From Maribacter forsetii DSM 18668 (GTDB lineage: Bacteria; Bacteroidota; Bacteroidia; Flavobacteriales; Flavobacteriaceae), in the NCBI RefSeq assembly GCF_000744105.1, contig NZ_JQLH01000001.1:4450367-4514366 (forward strand): a stretch of 64,000 bases of DNA, in the 5' to 3' direction. Under the pieces are notes generated by a model. It searched no databases. It had not been told where the DNA came from and saw only the letters and a list, made by a program, of their open reading frames with translations. Shown here piece after piece: positions 18,065 through 26,621 of this stretch. Both the position numbers and the translations under genes were made by a program. Within the stretch, counting starts at the first letter, position 1, and the number at the start of each line of letters is the position of its first letter.

Positions 18065-21000
18065 ATGTTCCAAAAATTTATAGATCGCCCTGTACTTTCT
18101 ACAGTAATATCGATCATAATAACCATTTTAGGAGTTCTAGGCTTATCATCATTACCTATTGAACAATACCCAGAAATTGCACCTCCTACCGTACAAGTTA
18201 CAGCTACATATACAGGCGCAAATGCAGAAACAATTCTAAATAGTGTTATTGTACCATTAGAAGAGGAAATAAACGGTGTGGAAGGAATGACGTACATGAC
18301 TTCTAGTGCAAGTAACGATGGTGCAGCGAGTATCAGCGTATTTTTTAAGCTAGGTACAGATCCAGATATTGCAGCAGTAAACGTTCAAAACAGAGTTGCT
18401 AGAGCAAACAATGTATTACCTAGCAACGTAATCGCAAACGGGGTTATCACTGAAAAAACACAGACAAGTGCATTAATGTTCTTCTCGTTGTTCTCAGAAA
18501 ATGAAAACTACGATGCCACATTTGTTGAAAACTACGCCAACATCAATATTGTTCCAAAATTACAGCGTATTGAAGGCGTTGGTAGTGTAAATGTTATCGG
18601 TGCTAGAGATTATTCTATGCGAGTTTGGTTAAAACCAGATAAAATGGCCGCTTTTAACTTAATGCCTGCAGATATACAAAGTGCACTTAATGAACAAAAT
18701 GTTGAAGCTGCAACAGGTAAAATTGGTGAAAATGCAGATGGCGTTTACGAATATGTTCTAAAATATAAAGGAAGATTATCTGAAATTTCAGAGTATGAAA
18801 ATATTGTAATTAAAGCACAAGATAACGGACAGTATTTAAGATTAGGAGATGTTGCCGAAATTGAATTGGGAGCTTTTAATTATGGTACCAAAAATGAAGG
18901 TATGGGAAACCCAGGTACAGTTGTGGGTATTTTTCAAACTTCAGGATCAAATGCTAACGAGATAATTAAGCAAATTGAAACAATTCTAAAGGAAAGCAAG
19001 AGCGATTTTCCAAAGGGGATAGATTACATAATACCTTATAACTCAAAAGACTTCTTAGATGCTTCTATAGACCATGTTATAACTACTTTAATAGAAGCTT
19101 TTATCTTAGTATTTATAGTTGTTTTCTTGTTTTTACAAGATTTTAGATCCACACTAATACCTGCAATTGCAGTACCAGTGGCAATTATTGGTACTTTTTT
19201 CTTTCTTCAGCTATTTGGCTATACCATAAATATGTTAACCTTATTTGCAATGATTCTTGCCATTGGTATTGTGGTTGATGATGCCATTGTGGTGGTCGAA
19301 GCGGTGCATGCTAAAATGGAGGAAGGCGCTACTAATGCAAAAGTAGCTACCAAATCTGCAATGTCAGAGATTTCAGGTGCAATTATATCCATTACTCTGG
19401 TGATGTCCGCTGTGTTTATTCCTGTTTCGTTCATTGAAGGATCTTCAGGAGTTTTTTATCAACAGTTTGGTATTACATTAGCAATCGCTATTTTAATATC
19501 AGCTGTAAACGCACTTACGCTAAGTCCAGCTTTGGCCGCCTTGTTTTTAAAGCCTCATACACCTTCTGACGAACACAAGAAAAAGAGTTTATCTAAACGT
19601 TTCTTTTCTGCTTTCAATACTGGTTTCGATGCTATAACGGACAAATATATTGGTTCTGTAAAATTTTTAGCGAACAAAAAATGGTTGACAGTTTTATTAT
19701 TAATCATTTTTACAGGCGTTGCTGCTTTACTTTTCAAGACTACACCTTCAGGATTTATTCCTAATGAAGACCAAGGAATTATTTTTGCCGATATGACTTT
19801 GGCTCCTGGTACAACTTTAGAAAAAACACAGGAAACGGTTAAAAAAATGGATTCAATCTACGAGTCTATGGACATTGTTAAGGCTAGAATGAATATTGCA
19901 GGTCGAAGTTTATTGAACAATGTTAACGGTGGTTCTTACGGTTTCTCTGTAATAAAACTAAAAGATTTTGAAGAACGTAAAGGAGATGGTCAATCAGTAG
20001 ATGCTACAATTGGAGCTTTATTTGCTAAAGCCGCAACTATTAAAGATGCTAAAATACTATTCTTTGCACCACCAAGTATTCGTGGTTTTGGTAACTCTGC
20101 AGGTTTTGAAGTTAACCTGCAAAGTAAAGACGCAGATGACTGGCATACAGTTAGCAATACAACAAATGAATTTTTAGCTGCATTAAACGCAAGACCTGAA
20201 GTTCAATATGCTATTACACAGTTTAACCCAAATTTTCCTCAATACGAATTAGTTGTTGATGTAGAAAAGACAAAATCTGCAGGACTTGCATTAACTGATA
20301 TCTTTAATACTATGCAGGGATATTATGGTGGCTTATATACCACCGACTTTAATAAATTTGGTAAACAGTATCGTGTAATGATACAGGCTAAACCAGAAGA
20401 CAGAGCAAATGAAGAATCTATAAATTCCATTTTTGTAACGAATTCTAAGGGTGAATCAGTCTCTATTTCTCAATTCGTTTCTTTAAAGAAAATTTATGGT
20501 CCTGAAGTTGTTAGTAGATTTAACCTATTGAGTTCTGTAAAAATAAATGGTGCTCTTAATCCTGGCTACAGTACTGGTGATGCCATTAACGCAATTGAAG
20601 AGGTTACTGCGCAAGTATTACCTCAAAATTACACCTATGAATATTCTGGTTTAACAAAAGAAGAAAGTAGTGCCGGTAGTCAAACCATTATCATTTTTGC
20701 ATTGAGTTTAATATTTGTATACTTTCTTTTAAGTGCCCAATATGAATCATATATATTACCATTCTCAATTTTATTATCGTTACCAGTAGGTATCGCAGGT
20801 GCCATTGCTTTTATAAATTTTGCAGGTTTAGAGAATAATATTTATTTCCAGATTGCATTGATTATGCTTATTGGTCTACTTTCTAAAAATGCTATTCTTA
20901 TTGTAGAGTTCGCATTGCAACGTAGAAAGCACGGTATGTCTATTATTGACTCTGCAATTGACGGAGCAAAAGCGAGACTTAGACCTATTTTAATGACATC

Positions 21001-21214
21001 ATTCGCCTTCATTCTTGGTTTAATGCCTTTGGCGTTGTCATCAGGTATTGGTGCAGTAGGTAACCGATCTATTGGTATGAGCGCCGTTGGTGGTATGTTA
21101 ATAGGTACCATTTTCGGTGTATTCGTTATACCGGCATTGTATGTTATTTTCCAATCGCTACAAGAGCGCATTACTGGTGCACCGCAAGAACTTATTGAAG
21201 AACCTAAGAACTAA
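18065..21214 (+). CDS. HAE1-type RND efflux pump, inner-membrane subunit
   Basis: 1049 residues, normal for AcrB-type pumps. Proton-driven export of hydrophobic compounds. Twelve membrane helices are expected. The proton-relay Asp pair is D405-D406 in GIVVDDAIVVVEAVHAKMEE. The N-terminus FQKFIDRPVLSTVISI and the GFIPNEDQG segment of the porter domain are typical of the HAE1 class, which handles drugs, bile salts and lipids. This rules out heavy-metal (HME) pumps, which have a different helix-4 motif. The exact substrate cannot be told. Channel gene follows after 7 nt. Confidence 0.95.
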   Translation: MFQKFIDRPVLSTVISIIITILGVLGLSSLPIEQYPEIAPPTVQVTATYTGANAETILNSVIVPLEEEINGVEGMTYMTSSASNDGAASISVFFKLGTDPDIAAVNVQNRVARANNVLPSNVIANGVITEKTQTSALMFFSLFSENENYDATFVENYANINIVPKLQRIEGVGSVNVIGARDYSMRVWLKPDKMAAFNLMPADIQSALNEQNVEAATGKIGENADGVYEYVLKYKGRLSEISEYENIVIKAQDNGQYLRLGDVAEIELGAFNYGTKNEGMGNPGTVVGIFQTSGSNANEIIKQIETILKESKSDFPKGIDYIIPYNSKDFLDASIDHVITTLIEAFILVFIVVFLFLQDFRSTLIPAIAVPVAIIGTFFFLQLFGYTINMLTLFAMILAIGIVVDDAIVVVEAVHAKMEEGATNAKVATKSAMSEISGAIISITLVMSAVFIPVSFIEGSSGVFYQQFGITLAIAILISAVNALTLSPALAALFLKPHTPSDEHKKKSLSKRFFSAFNTGFDAITDKYIGSVKFLANKKWLTVLLLIIFTGVAALLFKTTPSGFIPNEDQGIIFADMTLAPGTTLEKTQETVKKMDSIYESMDIVKARMNIAGRSLLNNVNGGSYGFSVIKLKDFEERKGDGQSVDATIGALFAKAATIKDAKILFFAPPSIRGFGNSAGFEVNLQSKDADDWHTVSNTTNEFLAALNARPEVQYAITQFNPNFPQYELVVDVEKTKSAGLALTDIFNTMQGYYGGLYTTDFNKFGKQYRVMIQAKPEDRANEESINSIFVTNSKGESVSISQFVSLKKIYGPEVVSRFNLLSSVKINGALNPGYSTGDAINAIEEVTAQVLPQNYTYEYSGLTKEESSAGSQTIIIFALSLIFVYFLLSAQYESYILPFSILLSLPVGIAGAIAFINFAGLENNIYFQIALIMLIGLLSKNAILIVEFALQRRKHGMSIIDSAIDGAKARLRPILMTSFAFILGLMPLALSSGIGAVGNRSIGMSAVGGMLIGTIFGVFVIPALYVIFQSLQERITGAPQELIEEPKN

Positions 21215-21221
21215 AGAAATC

Positions 21222-22625
21222 ATGAATAAATTAGTATCTAATAAACTTATATTGGTCGCTTTCCTGCCACTTTTATTGCAGTCTTGCTTTACCGCAAAAA
21301 CTTACGAGCGCCCAGATTTGGAAACTGAAAACCTGTTTCGAACCGATAATTTACCTCAAGACAGTGTGTCTTTTGCTTCTGTTTCTTACCAAGACCTTTT
21401 TACAGATTCTTATTTGAAGACTTATATTCAAAAAGGATTGGTAAACAACCTTGACATTCGCATTGCACTTCAGAGCATTGCGTCTGCAGAGGCTTATGTT
21501 AAGCAAGGTAAAGCTGGTTATTTACCCACTATTACTGGTGCTGCTAGTGCGACCAGAACTGCAAGAACTAGTGAGAATGGACAATTTGGTAGTTTTTTCA
21601 CTCAGCCTTTCAATCAATATGAAGCATCTGGCACGGCATCTTGGGAAGCTGATATTTGGGGAAAAATAAGAAGTACAAAACGCGCTAGCGATGCAAGCTA
21701 CTTACAAACAGTAGCAGCGCATAAAGCTGTAAAAACAAGTTTGGTAGCACAAATTGCTACTACTTACTATCAAATTTTAGCTTTAGATAAGCAGATTTCT
21801 GTTACCGAAGAAACAATTGAAAACCGTTCTAAAAGTTTAGAGACTATTACAGCTCTAAAAGAAGCAGGGCAAGCTAACCAAGTAGGTGTTGATCAAACTG
21901 CTGCGCAATTATATAGCGCTCAAAGTCAATTACTAGACCTTAAAAATGCATTGTATCAAACTGAAAATACCATGAGTATTCTATTAGGCGAACAACCACA
22001 AACCTATGCTCGTACCACTTTAGATGAGCAAACTCTAACTAACGATCTACAACTAGGCGTTCCAACTCTTTTACTTCGTAACCGACCTGATATTATGCAG
22101 GCAGAATATGGTTTAGTCAATAGTTTTGAACTGACCAATGTTGCTCGAAGCAATTTTTACCCTTCAATTACCCTTTCTGCACAAGGTGGATTTCAAAGTT
22201 TAGAAATTGATGATTGGATAGATTCTAGTTCCATTTTCGCAAATCTAGTAGGTGGCTTAACTCAACCCATTTTTAATGGAAGAAAAATAAGAACAGCTTA
22301 TGAAGTAGCCCAAGCTCAGCAAGAACAAGCAGTATATATGTTCAAGAAAACACTTTTAAATGCTGGTCAAGAAGTATCCAATGCTTTGTATGATTATAAT
22401 ATCTCTTTAGAAAAAGAAGAATTTATCTCTAAACAAGTATCAGCATTGAAACGTGCAGAAAGTAATTCTGAAGAATTATTGAATAGTGGTTATTTAACGT
22501 ACCTAGATCTTTTAACTGCTAGAGAAAATGCTTTAACAGCAGAACTTAGTTTGGTAGATAACAAATTATCACAATTGTCTGCTACGGTTGAGCTATATCG
22601 TTCGCTTGGTGGCGGATGGCAATAG
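21222..22625 (+). CDS. TolC-like outer-membrane efflux channel lipoprotein
   Basis: 467 residues from the ATG at 21222. A longer open frame upstream overlaps the pump gene and is not needed, because the lipobox LLQSC with Cys22 fits this start. Two OEP repeats with long helices are seen, with the typical RPDIMQAEYGLVNSF motif and the closing YRSLGGGWQ found in the NodT group. It completes the tripartite pump with the preceding two genes. The end overlaps the earliest possible start of the TetR gene. Confidence 0.93.
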   Translation: MNKLVSNKLILVAFLPLLLQSCFTAKTYERPDLETENLFRTDNLPQDSVSFASVSYQDLFTDSYLKTYIQKGLVNNLDIRIALQSIASAEAYVKQGKAGYLPTITGAASATRTARTSENGQFGSFFTQPFNQYEASGTASWEADIWGKIRSTKRASDASYLQTVAAHKAVKTSLVAQIATTYYQILALDKQISVTEETIENRSKSLETITALKEAGQANQVGVDQTAAQLYSAQSQLLDLKNALYQTENTMSILLGEQPQTYARTTLDEQTLTNDLQLGVPTLLLRNRPDIMQAEYGLVNSFELTNVARSNFYPSITLSAQGGFQSLEIDDWIDSSSIFANLVGGLTQPIFNGRKIRTAYEVAQAQQEQAVYMFKKTLLNAGQEVSNALYDYNISLEKEEFISKQVSALKRAESNSEELLNSGYLTYLDLLTARENALTAELSLVDNKLSQLSATVELYRSLGGGWQ

Positions 22626-22642
22626 ATCTATGCTTTAAAAAA

Positions 22643-23221
22643 ATGCAGAAAAAAACTGAATATATTGAGCAGGCATTAGTGCTTTTCTCTAAATATGGAT
22701 GCAAAAGGGTCGGAATGGATGATGTGGCTGAGACCCTTGGCATCTCTAAAAAAACATTATATGAAGTTTTTGAAAATAAAGGTAATTTAGTTCATGAAAG
22801 TGTTGCTCTATTACTCAACCGAACGCATGATAAGATTAGCAGGTTTTTTCAACTTTATCAAGAAGCATCAGATCCTTTTGATAAAATTATACATATTTCC
22901 ACTGTAGGACTTGAGGAGTTAAGAAACTTGAGTCCTACATTTTTGTTTGGTCTTAAAAAATATTACCCACAGTCTTATAAACTTTATGATGATTTTTCTC
23001 AAGCTATAGTTTGGACATATATTCTTGACCTATTACAAGAGGCCGAAAATAAAAATCAATTAAGAAAAAACATTAATGTTAAACTTATCTGTGAGCTGTT
23101 TCTTCTTAGAATTAACGAGGTGATACTACCCAATAGAGATTTCTTTGATAGCTACAGCAATAATGAATTACTAGAACATTTGGTTATTGTTCCATTAAAC
23201 GGAATTAAAAAAACTGATTAA
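22643..23221 (+). CDS. TetR/AcrR-family transcriptional regulator
   Basis: 192 residues from the ATG at 22643. Another in-frame ATG at 22616 overlaps the channel gene by 10 nt and would add nine residues. The N-terminal TetR helix-turn-helix is clear (ALVLFSKYGCKRVGMDDVAE, then LGISKKTLYEVFENKGNLV). The rest is a helical ligand/dimer domain. Being last in the efflux operon suggests a second, perhaps feedback, control of the pump in addition to the GbsR-type protein in front. Ligand unknown. Confidence 0.88.
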   Translation: MQKKTEYIEQALVLFSKYGCKRVGMDDVAETLGISKKTLYEVFENKGNLVHESVALLLNRTHDKISRFFQLYQEASDPFDKIIHISTVGLEELRNLSPTFLFGLKKYYPQSYKLYDDFSQAIVWTYILDLLQEAENKNQLRKNINVKLICELFLLRINEVILPNRDFFDSYSNNELLEHLVIVPLNGIKKTD

Positions 23222-23691
23222 TCAACCCAATTCTTAAATGGGTGCTTACTTAACTGAGAATTGTAATATTTTATCTCACCCGTTACTTCAATACCCAACC
23301 AAGTTGGCTTCTGAAATGATTCATTTTCATCGTTCAGTTCTATTTCAGCAATAGTCAATCCCTCATTATCTCCAAAAAATTCATCAACTTCATAGACATG
23401 GTTTCCAACGGTAATTTCATATCTATACTTATCTAGAATTCCTTTTTCGCATAATTTCAAAAGTGCATCAGCTTCTTCTACAGATATTTCTTTTTCCCAT
23501 TCAAACCTAGAAGTACCTGTGGCGTTAGATTTCCCTTTTATAGTAATAAATCCTGCATCACCCTTAATTCTTACTCTTACCGTTCTACTAGGGTCTGTAT
23601 TCAAAAAACCTTGAACAATACGTGTTTTAGATGTTGCTTCAGATTTGTAATCGTCAGATTTCACCAAAAATTTACGCTCTATTTCTATCAT
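23218..23691 (-). CDS. CYTH-domain triphosphate-binding protein
   Basis: 157 residues from the ATG at 23691. An upstream extension of the frame adds 20 residues unlike the family. The CYTH signature ExExK is at E3-I-E5-R-K7, followed by the alternating charged strands of the triphosphate tunnel (TVRVRIKGDAGFITIKG). Ends with the family-typical acidic EIEL motif. The family includes adenylate cyclase CyaB, thiamine triphosphatases and tripolyphosphatases. Small bacterial members are mostly inorganic tripolyphosphatases. Its 3' end meets the TetR gene convergently with a 4-nt overlap. Confidence 0.9.
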   Translation of the reverse strand: MIEIERKFLVKSDDYKSEATSKTRIVQGFLNTDPSRTVRVRIKGDAGFITIKGKSNATGTSRFEWEKEISVEEADALLKLCEKGILDKYRYEITVGNHVYEVDEFFGDNEGLTIAEIELNDENESFQKPTWLGIEVTGEIKYYNSQLSKHPFKNWVD

Positions 23692-23743
23692 ATGAATGGT
23701 TAAAACTACTATCCAAAAACTAAGATAAGTCTTAAATTTGCTT

Positions 23744-24847
23744 ATGCCCAATGAAAAGCCCTTGCGAAAAATTATTCATGTAGATATGGATGCATTTTAT
23801 GCTTCCGTAGAAGAATTGGATAACCCAGATTTAAAGGGAAAACCTTTGGCAGTAGGTGGCAGTGAAAAAAGAGGTGTAGTTTCTGCAGCGAACTATGAAG
23901 CTCGCAAGTTTGGGGTACGTAGTGCCATGAGCGGATTTCAAGCCAAAAAAAACTGTCCACACCTAACTTTTGTAAAACCGCGGTTTGACCGTTACAAAGA
24001 AATTTCAAAACAAATACGAGCTATCTTCTTTGAGTATACAGATTTAGTTGAACCGCTATCTTTAGATGAAGCTTATCTTGATGTTACCGTCAACAAAAAA
24101 GGAAATCCTTCTGCAACGATGCTTGCTACCGAAATACGACAACGTATATTAGAGAAAACAGGCTTAAATGCATCTGCAGGTATTTCCATCAATAAATTTA
24201 TTGCCAAAGTCGCTAGTGATATTAATAAGCCTAACGGTCAAAAAACCGTAAACCCAGAAGAGGTAATTCCGTTTTTAGAAGAATTAGATATACGTAAGTT
24301 TTATGGTGTAGGGAAAGTCACTGCAGAAAAAATGTACAAGCTGGGTATTTTTACCGGTAGTGATCTAAAATCAAAATCAATAGAATTTCTAGCCGATAAT
24401 TTTGGCAAGAGCGGTCCGTACTATTATCACGTAGTTCGTGGTATTCATAATAGTGAAGTTAAACCACATCGCATACCAAAATCCTTAGGTGCAGAGCGTA
24501 CTTTCAATGAAAATCTTAGCAGTGAGGTTTTTATGCTAGAACGTTTAGAACATATTGCCCAAGAACTTGAAAGAAGACTAACGAAATCAAAAGTTGCCGG
24601 TAAAACAATCACCCTGAAAATAAAATACAGCGATTTTACTTTAAATACTAGAAGTAAAACAATGCCTTACTTTATAGCAGATAAAGACCTCATTTTAGAG
24701 ACTGCAAAAGATCTTTTATACCAAGAAGAGTTACAGAACTCCGTTAGATTATTAGGCATATCCCTATCCAATTTAAACACAGAAGATAAAACCGTCAAAA
24801 AGGTTAACGATAAATCAATCTTAGTGCAATTAAAGTTTGATTTTTAA
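23744..24847 (+). CDS. dinB: DNA polymerase IV (Y-family)
   Basis: 367 residues, usual length for DinB. Error-prone translesion polymerase. Catalytic carboxylates are in HVDMDAFYASVEE (D14) and SLDEAYLDVT (near residues 108-109). The YEARKFGVRSAMSG steric-gate region, helix-hairpin-helix (FYGVGKVTAEKMYKLGI) and little-finger domain follow. The ATG at 23744 is preferred over an in-frame TTG at 23738. Divergent from the CYTH gene with about 50 nt between starts, so the promoters overlap. No LexA-type box was evident to me. Confidence 0.95.
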   Translation: MPNEKPLRKIIHVDMDAFYASVEELDNPDLKGKPLAVGGSEKRGVVSAANYEARKFGVRSAMSGFQAKKNCPHLTFVKPRFDRYKEISKQIRAIFFEYTDLVEPLSLDEAYLDVTVNKKGNPSATMLATEIRQRILEKTGLNASAGISINKFIAKVASDINKPNGQKTVNPEEVIPFLEELDIRKFYGVGKVTAEKMYKLGIFTGSDLKSKSIEFLADNFGKSGPYYYHVVRGIHNSEVKPHRIPKSLGAERTFNENLSSEVFMLERLEHIAQELERRLTKSKVAGKTITLKIKYSDFTLNTRSKTMPYFIADKDLILETAKDLLYQEELQNSVRLLGISLSNLNTEDKTVKKVNDKSILVQLKFDF

Positions 24848-24915
24848 TTATTACCCGCGTTTTAAGCACTTTTATCTAAAAATCGAAAAAGTTAACAAAA
24901 ATTAACGGCATATAG

Positions 24916-24946
24916 TTGTACAGCAATAATTGCTAGAATAATTTTG
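24916..24946 (+). promoter_or_regulatory. Promoter (TTG-N20-TAATTTTG)
   Basis: TTG at 24916-24918 and TAATTTTG at 24939-24946, spaced 20 nt, ten nt before the ATG of the small membrane protein at 24956. Good match to the flavobacterial consensus. Confidence 0.65.
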
Positions 24947-24955
24947 GCTACTTAA

Positions 24956-25375
24956 ATGAAAAAGAGTTTTCTAAAATTTCTTCTTTCCATATGTATACTA
25001 CTTTCTGGTATATATAGTCCTCTATTTGCTAATTACAATATAGAGGGTAGCTCTTTTCATAGCACTCAACAATTTACCAATTCAATTTCTAACACCCAAG
25101 AGGCGGCTGTTCAACATAATGCTAGTCTTAAAGGTTCTTTTGACAATTTAGACAAAGGTATTGAAATTGAAGCCGTAGAAATTGAAGAGGAAGAAAGTGA
25201 ACAAACGTTCTTTAAAAAAGAAACTGAGCGCCAACAAGCTACAGCTTCTTTTTATCTTTTAGCAGTTTTATTCTTATTCAGTTATTTCACAAATAGCAAC
25301 AAACTTCAAAGGCTATTTACTTTTCTACCCACAGCAGATAGGCGCTTTGTCCTATATCAGGTATTTCGTATTTAA
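24956..25375 (+). CDS. Small membrane protein, unknown
   Basis: 139 residues, not recognised. A signal peptide or anchor ends near residue 26 (SPLFA). A Ser/Asn/Gln-rich segment, an acidic run EIEEEESEQ (about 78-88) and a second membrane helix (about 97-113) follow. The tail is basic and aromatic. It has its own promoter and precedes the second efflux operon by 144 nt. Plan and position recall the 97-residue protein before the SulP gene. Function unknown. Confidence 0.65.
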   Translation: MKKSFLKFLLSICILLSGIYSPLFANYNIEGSSFHSTQQFTNSISNTQEAAVQHNASLKGSFDNLDKGIEIEAVEIEEEESEQTFFKKETERQQATASFYLLAVLFLFSYFTNSNKLQRLFTFLPTADRRFVLYQVFRI

Positions 25376-25385
25376 AATTTATTTA

Positions 25386-25404
25386 GGTCAAGTTCCCTTT
25401 GACC
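25386..25404. promoter_or_regulatory. Inverted repeat GGTCAA-N7-TTGACC
   Basis: Perfect 6-bp arms, 10 nt after the stop of the small membrane protein and 115 nt before the efflux adaptor. No T run follows, so it is not a convincing terminator. It may be a binding site. Confidence 0.3.
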
Positions 25405-25519
25405 CAACATCATTTATTGGGCAACAGCCATTTCTGATTTATTAATCTACTTGCCCTATAATTTGAGTGTCTCCGCATTTTCTAATTTCATTTTTCCAAT
25501 CAATTAAATATTCATTTTT

Positions 25520-26605
25520 ATGACCAAGAGCGTACTCCTGATCGCTACCGCATGCACTTTATTTATTGCGGCAAGCTGTAATTCAAAAAAAGAAAAAAAA
25601 GAGGAACACACTAAGTTTCTAATTACTAGTCCCATTAAAAAAGACACCGCTATTACCAAAGATTATGTGTGTCAAATAAACTCCTTTAGGCATATTGAGC
25701 TAAGAGCCTTAGAAAAAGGCTATTTGAAGGAAATTCACGTTGACGAAGGTCAAGTGGTAAAAAAAGGGCAAAAAATGTTCAATATTATGCCAAATATCTA
25801 TGAAGCAGATTTGCAAAAAGCGAAAGCCGAAGCTAAAGTTGCCGAAATAGAATTACAGAACACCCAGCTTTTAACCGATGGTAATGTCGTTTCTAAAAAT
25901 GAACTTGCCATGGCAAAAGCCAATTTTGACAAAGCTAATGCAGAGGTGGCTTTAGCACAAACACATTTAGGATTCACAAATATTCGTGCACCATTTGATG
26001 GTATTATGGACCACCTTCATGCACGTGAAGGTAGCCTTTTAGACGAGGGTGAATTGCTGACAACGTTATCGGACAATTCTAAAATGTGGGTGTATTTCAA
26101 TGTTCCTGAAGCCGAATATTTAGACTACATCATTAGCACTGACAAAGACAATAAAAGAGAAGTGGAACTCTTAATGGCAAACAACAAAAGATTCAACCAA
26201 AAAGGCATTGTTGAAACTATTGAGGGTGAGTTTAATAACGAAACCGGAAACATTGCCTTTAGAGCAACTTTCCCAAATCCAGACCAAATTCTTAGGCATG
26301 GAGAAACCGGTAGTGTGCTTATGACCATTCCGTTTAAAGACGCATTGATTATTCCACAAAAAGCAACTTTTGAAATATTGAACAAACGCTACGTGTTTGT
26401 TTTAGACCAAGATGATGTGGTGCACCAAACTGAAATAGATGTGGCTGCAGAACTTCCGCATCTTTTTGTTATTAGCAAAGGACTTCAACCAAAAGATAGA
26501 ATCTTAGTTGATGGCATTCGTATGGTAAAAAATAATGAGAAGATAGAAACCGTATTTGCTGAACCAAACGAGGTGATGTCAAAATTGGCTGTTTACGCCG
26601 AGTAA
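25520..26605 (+). CDS. RND efflux periplasmic adaptor lipoprotein (second system)
   Basis: 361 residues. Lipobox AASC with Cys20, then a Lys/Glu-rich linker. HlyD/AcrA organisation is visible: first lipoyl half (VDEGQVVKKGQKMFNIMP), helical hairpin about 90-145, second lipoyl half (IRAPFDGIMDHLHAREGSLL), barrel and membrane-proximal domains. Same length as the adaptor of system 1 but clearly diverged. First gene of adaptor-pump-channel operon 2; 16 nt before the pump. Confidence 0.93.
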   Translation: MTKSVLLIATACTLFIAASCNSKKEKKEEHTKFLITSPIKKDTAITKDYVCQINSFRHIELRALEKGYLKEIHVDEGQVVKKGQKMFNIMPNIYEADLQKAKAEAKVAEIELQNTQLLTDGNVVSKNELAMAKANFDKANAEVALAQTHLGFTNIRAPFDGIMDHLHAREGSLLDEGELLTTLSDNSKMWVYFNVPEAEYLDYIISTDKDNKREVELLMANNKRFNQKGIVETIEGEFNNETGNIAFRATFPNPDQILRHGETGSVLMTIPFKDALIIPQKATFEILNKRYVFVLDQDDVVHQTEIDVAAELPHLFVISKGLQPKDRILVDGIRMVKNNEKIETVFAEPNEVMSKLAVYAE

Positions 26606-26621
26606 TCTAAAAACAAAAAAC

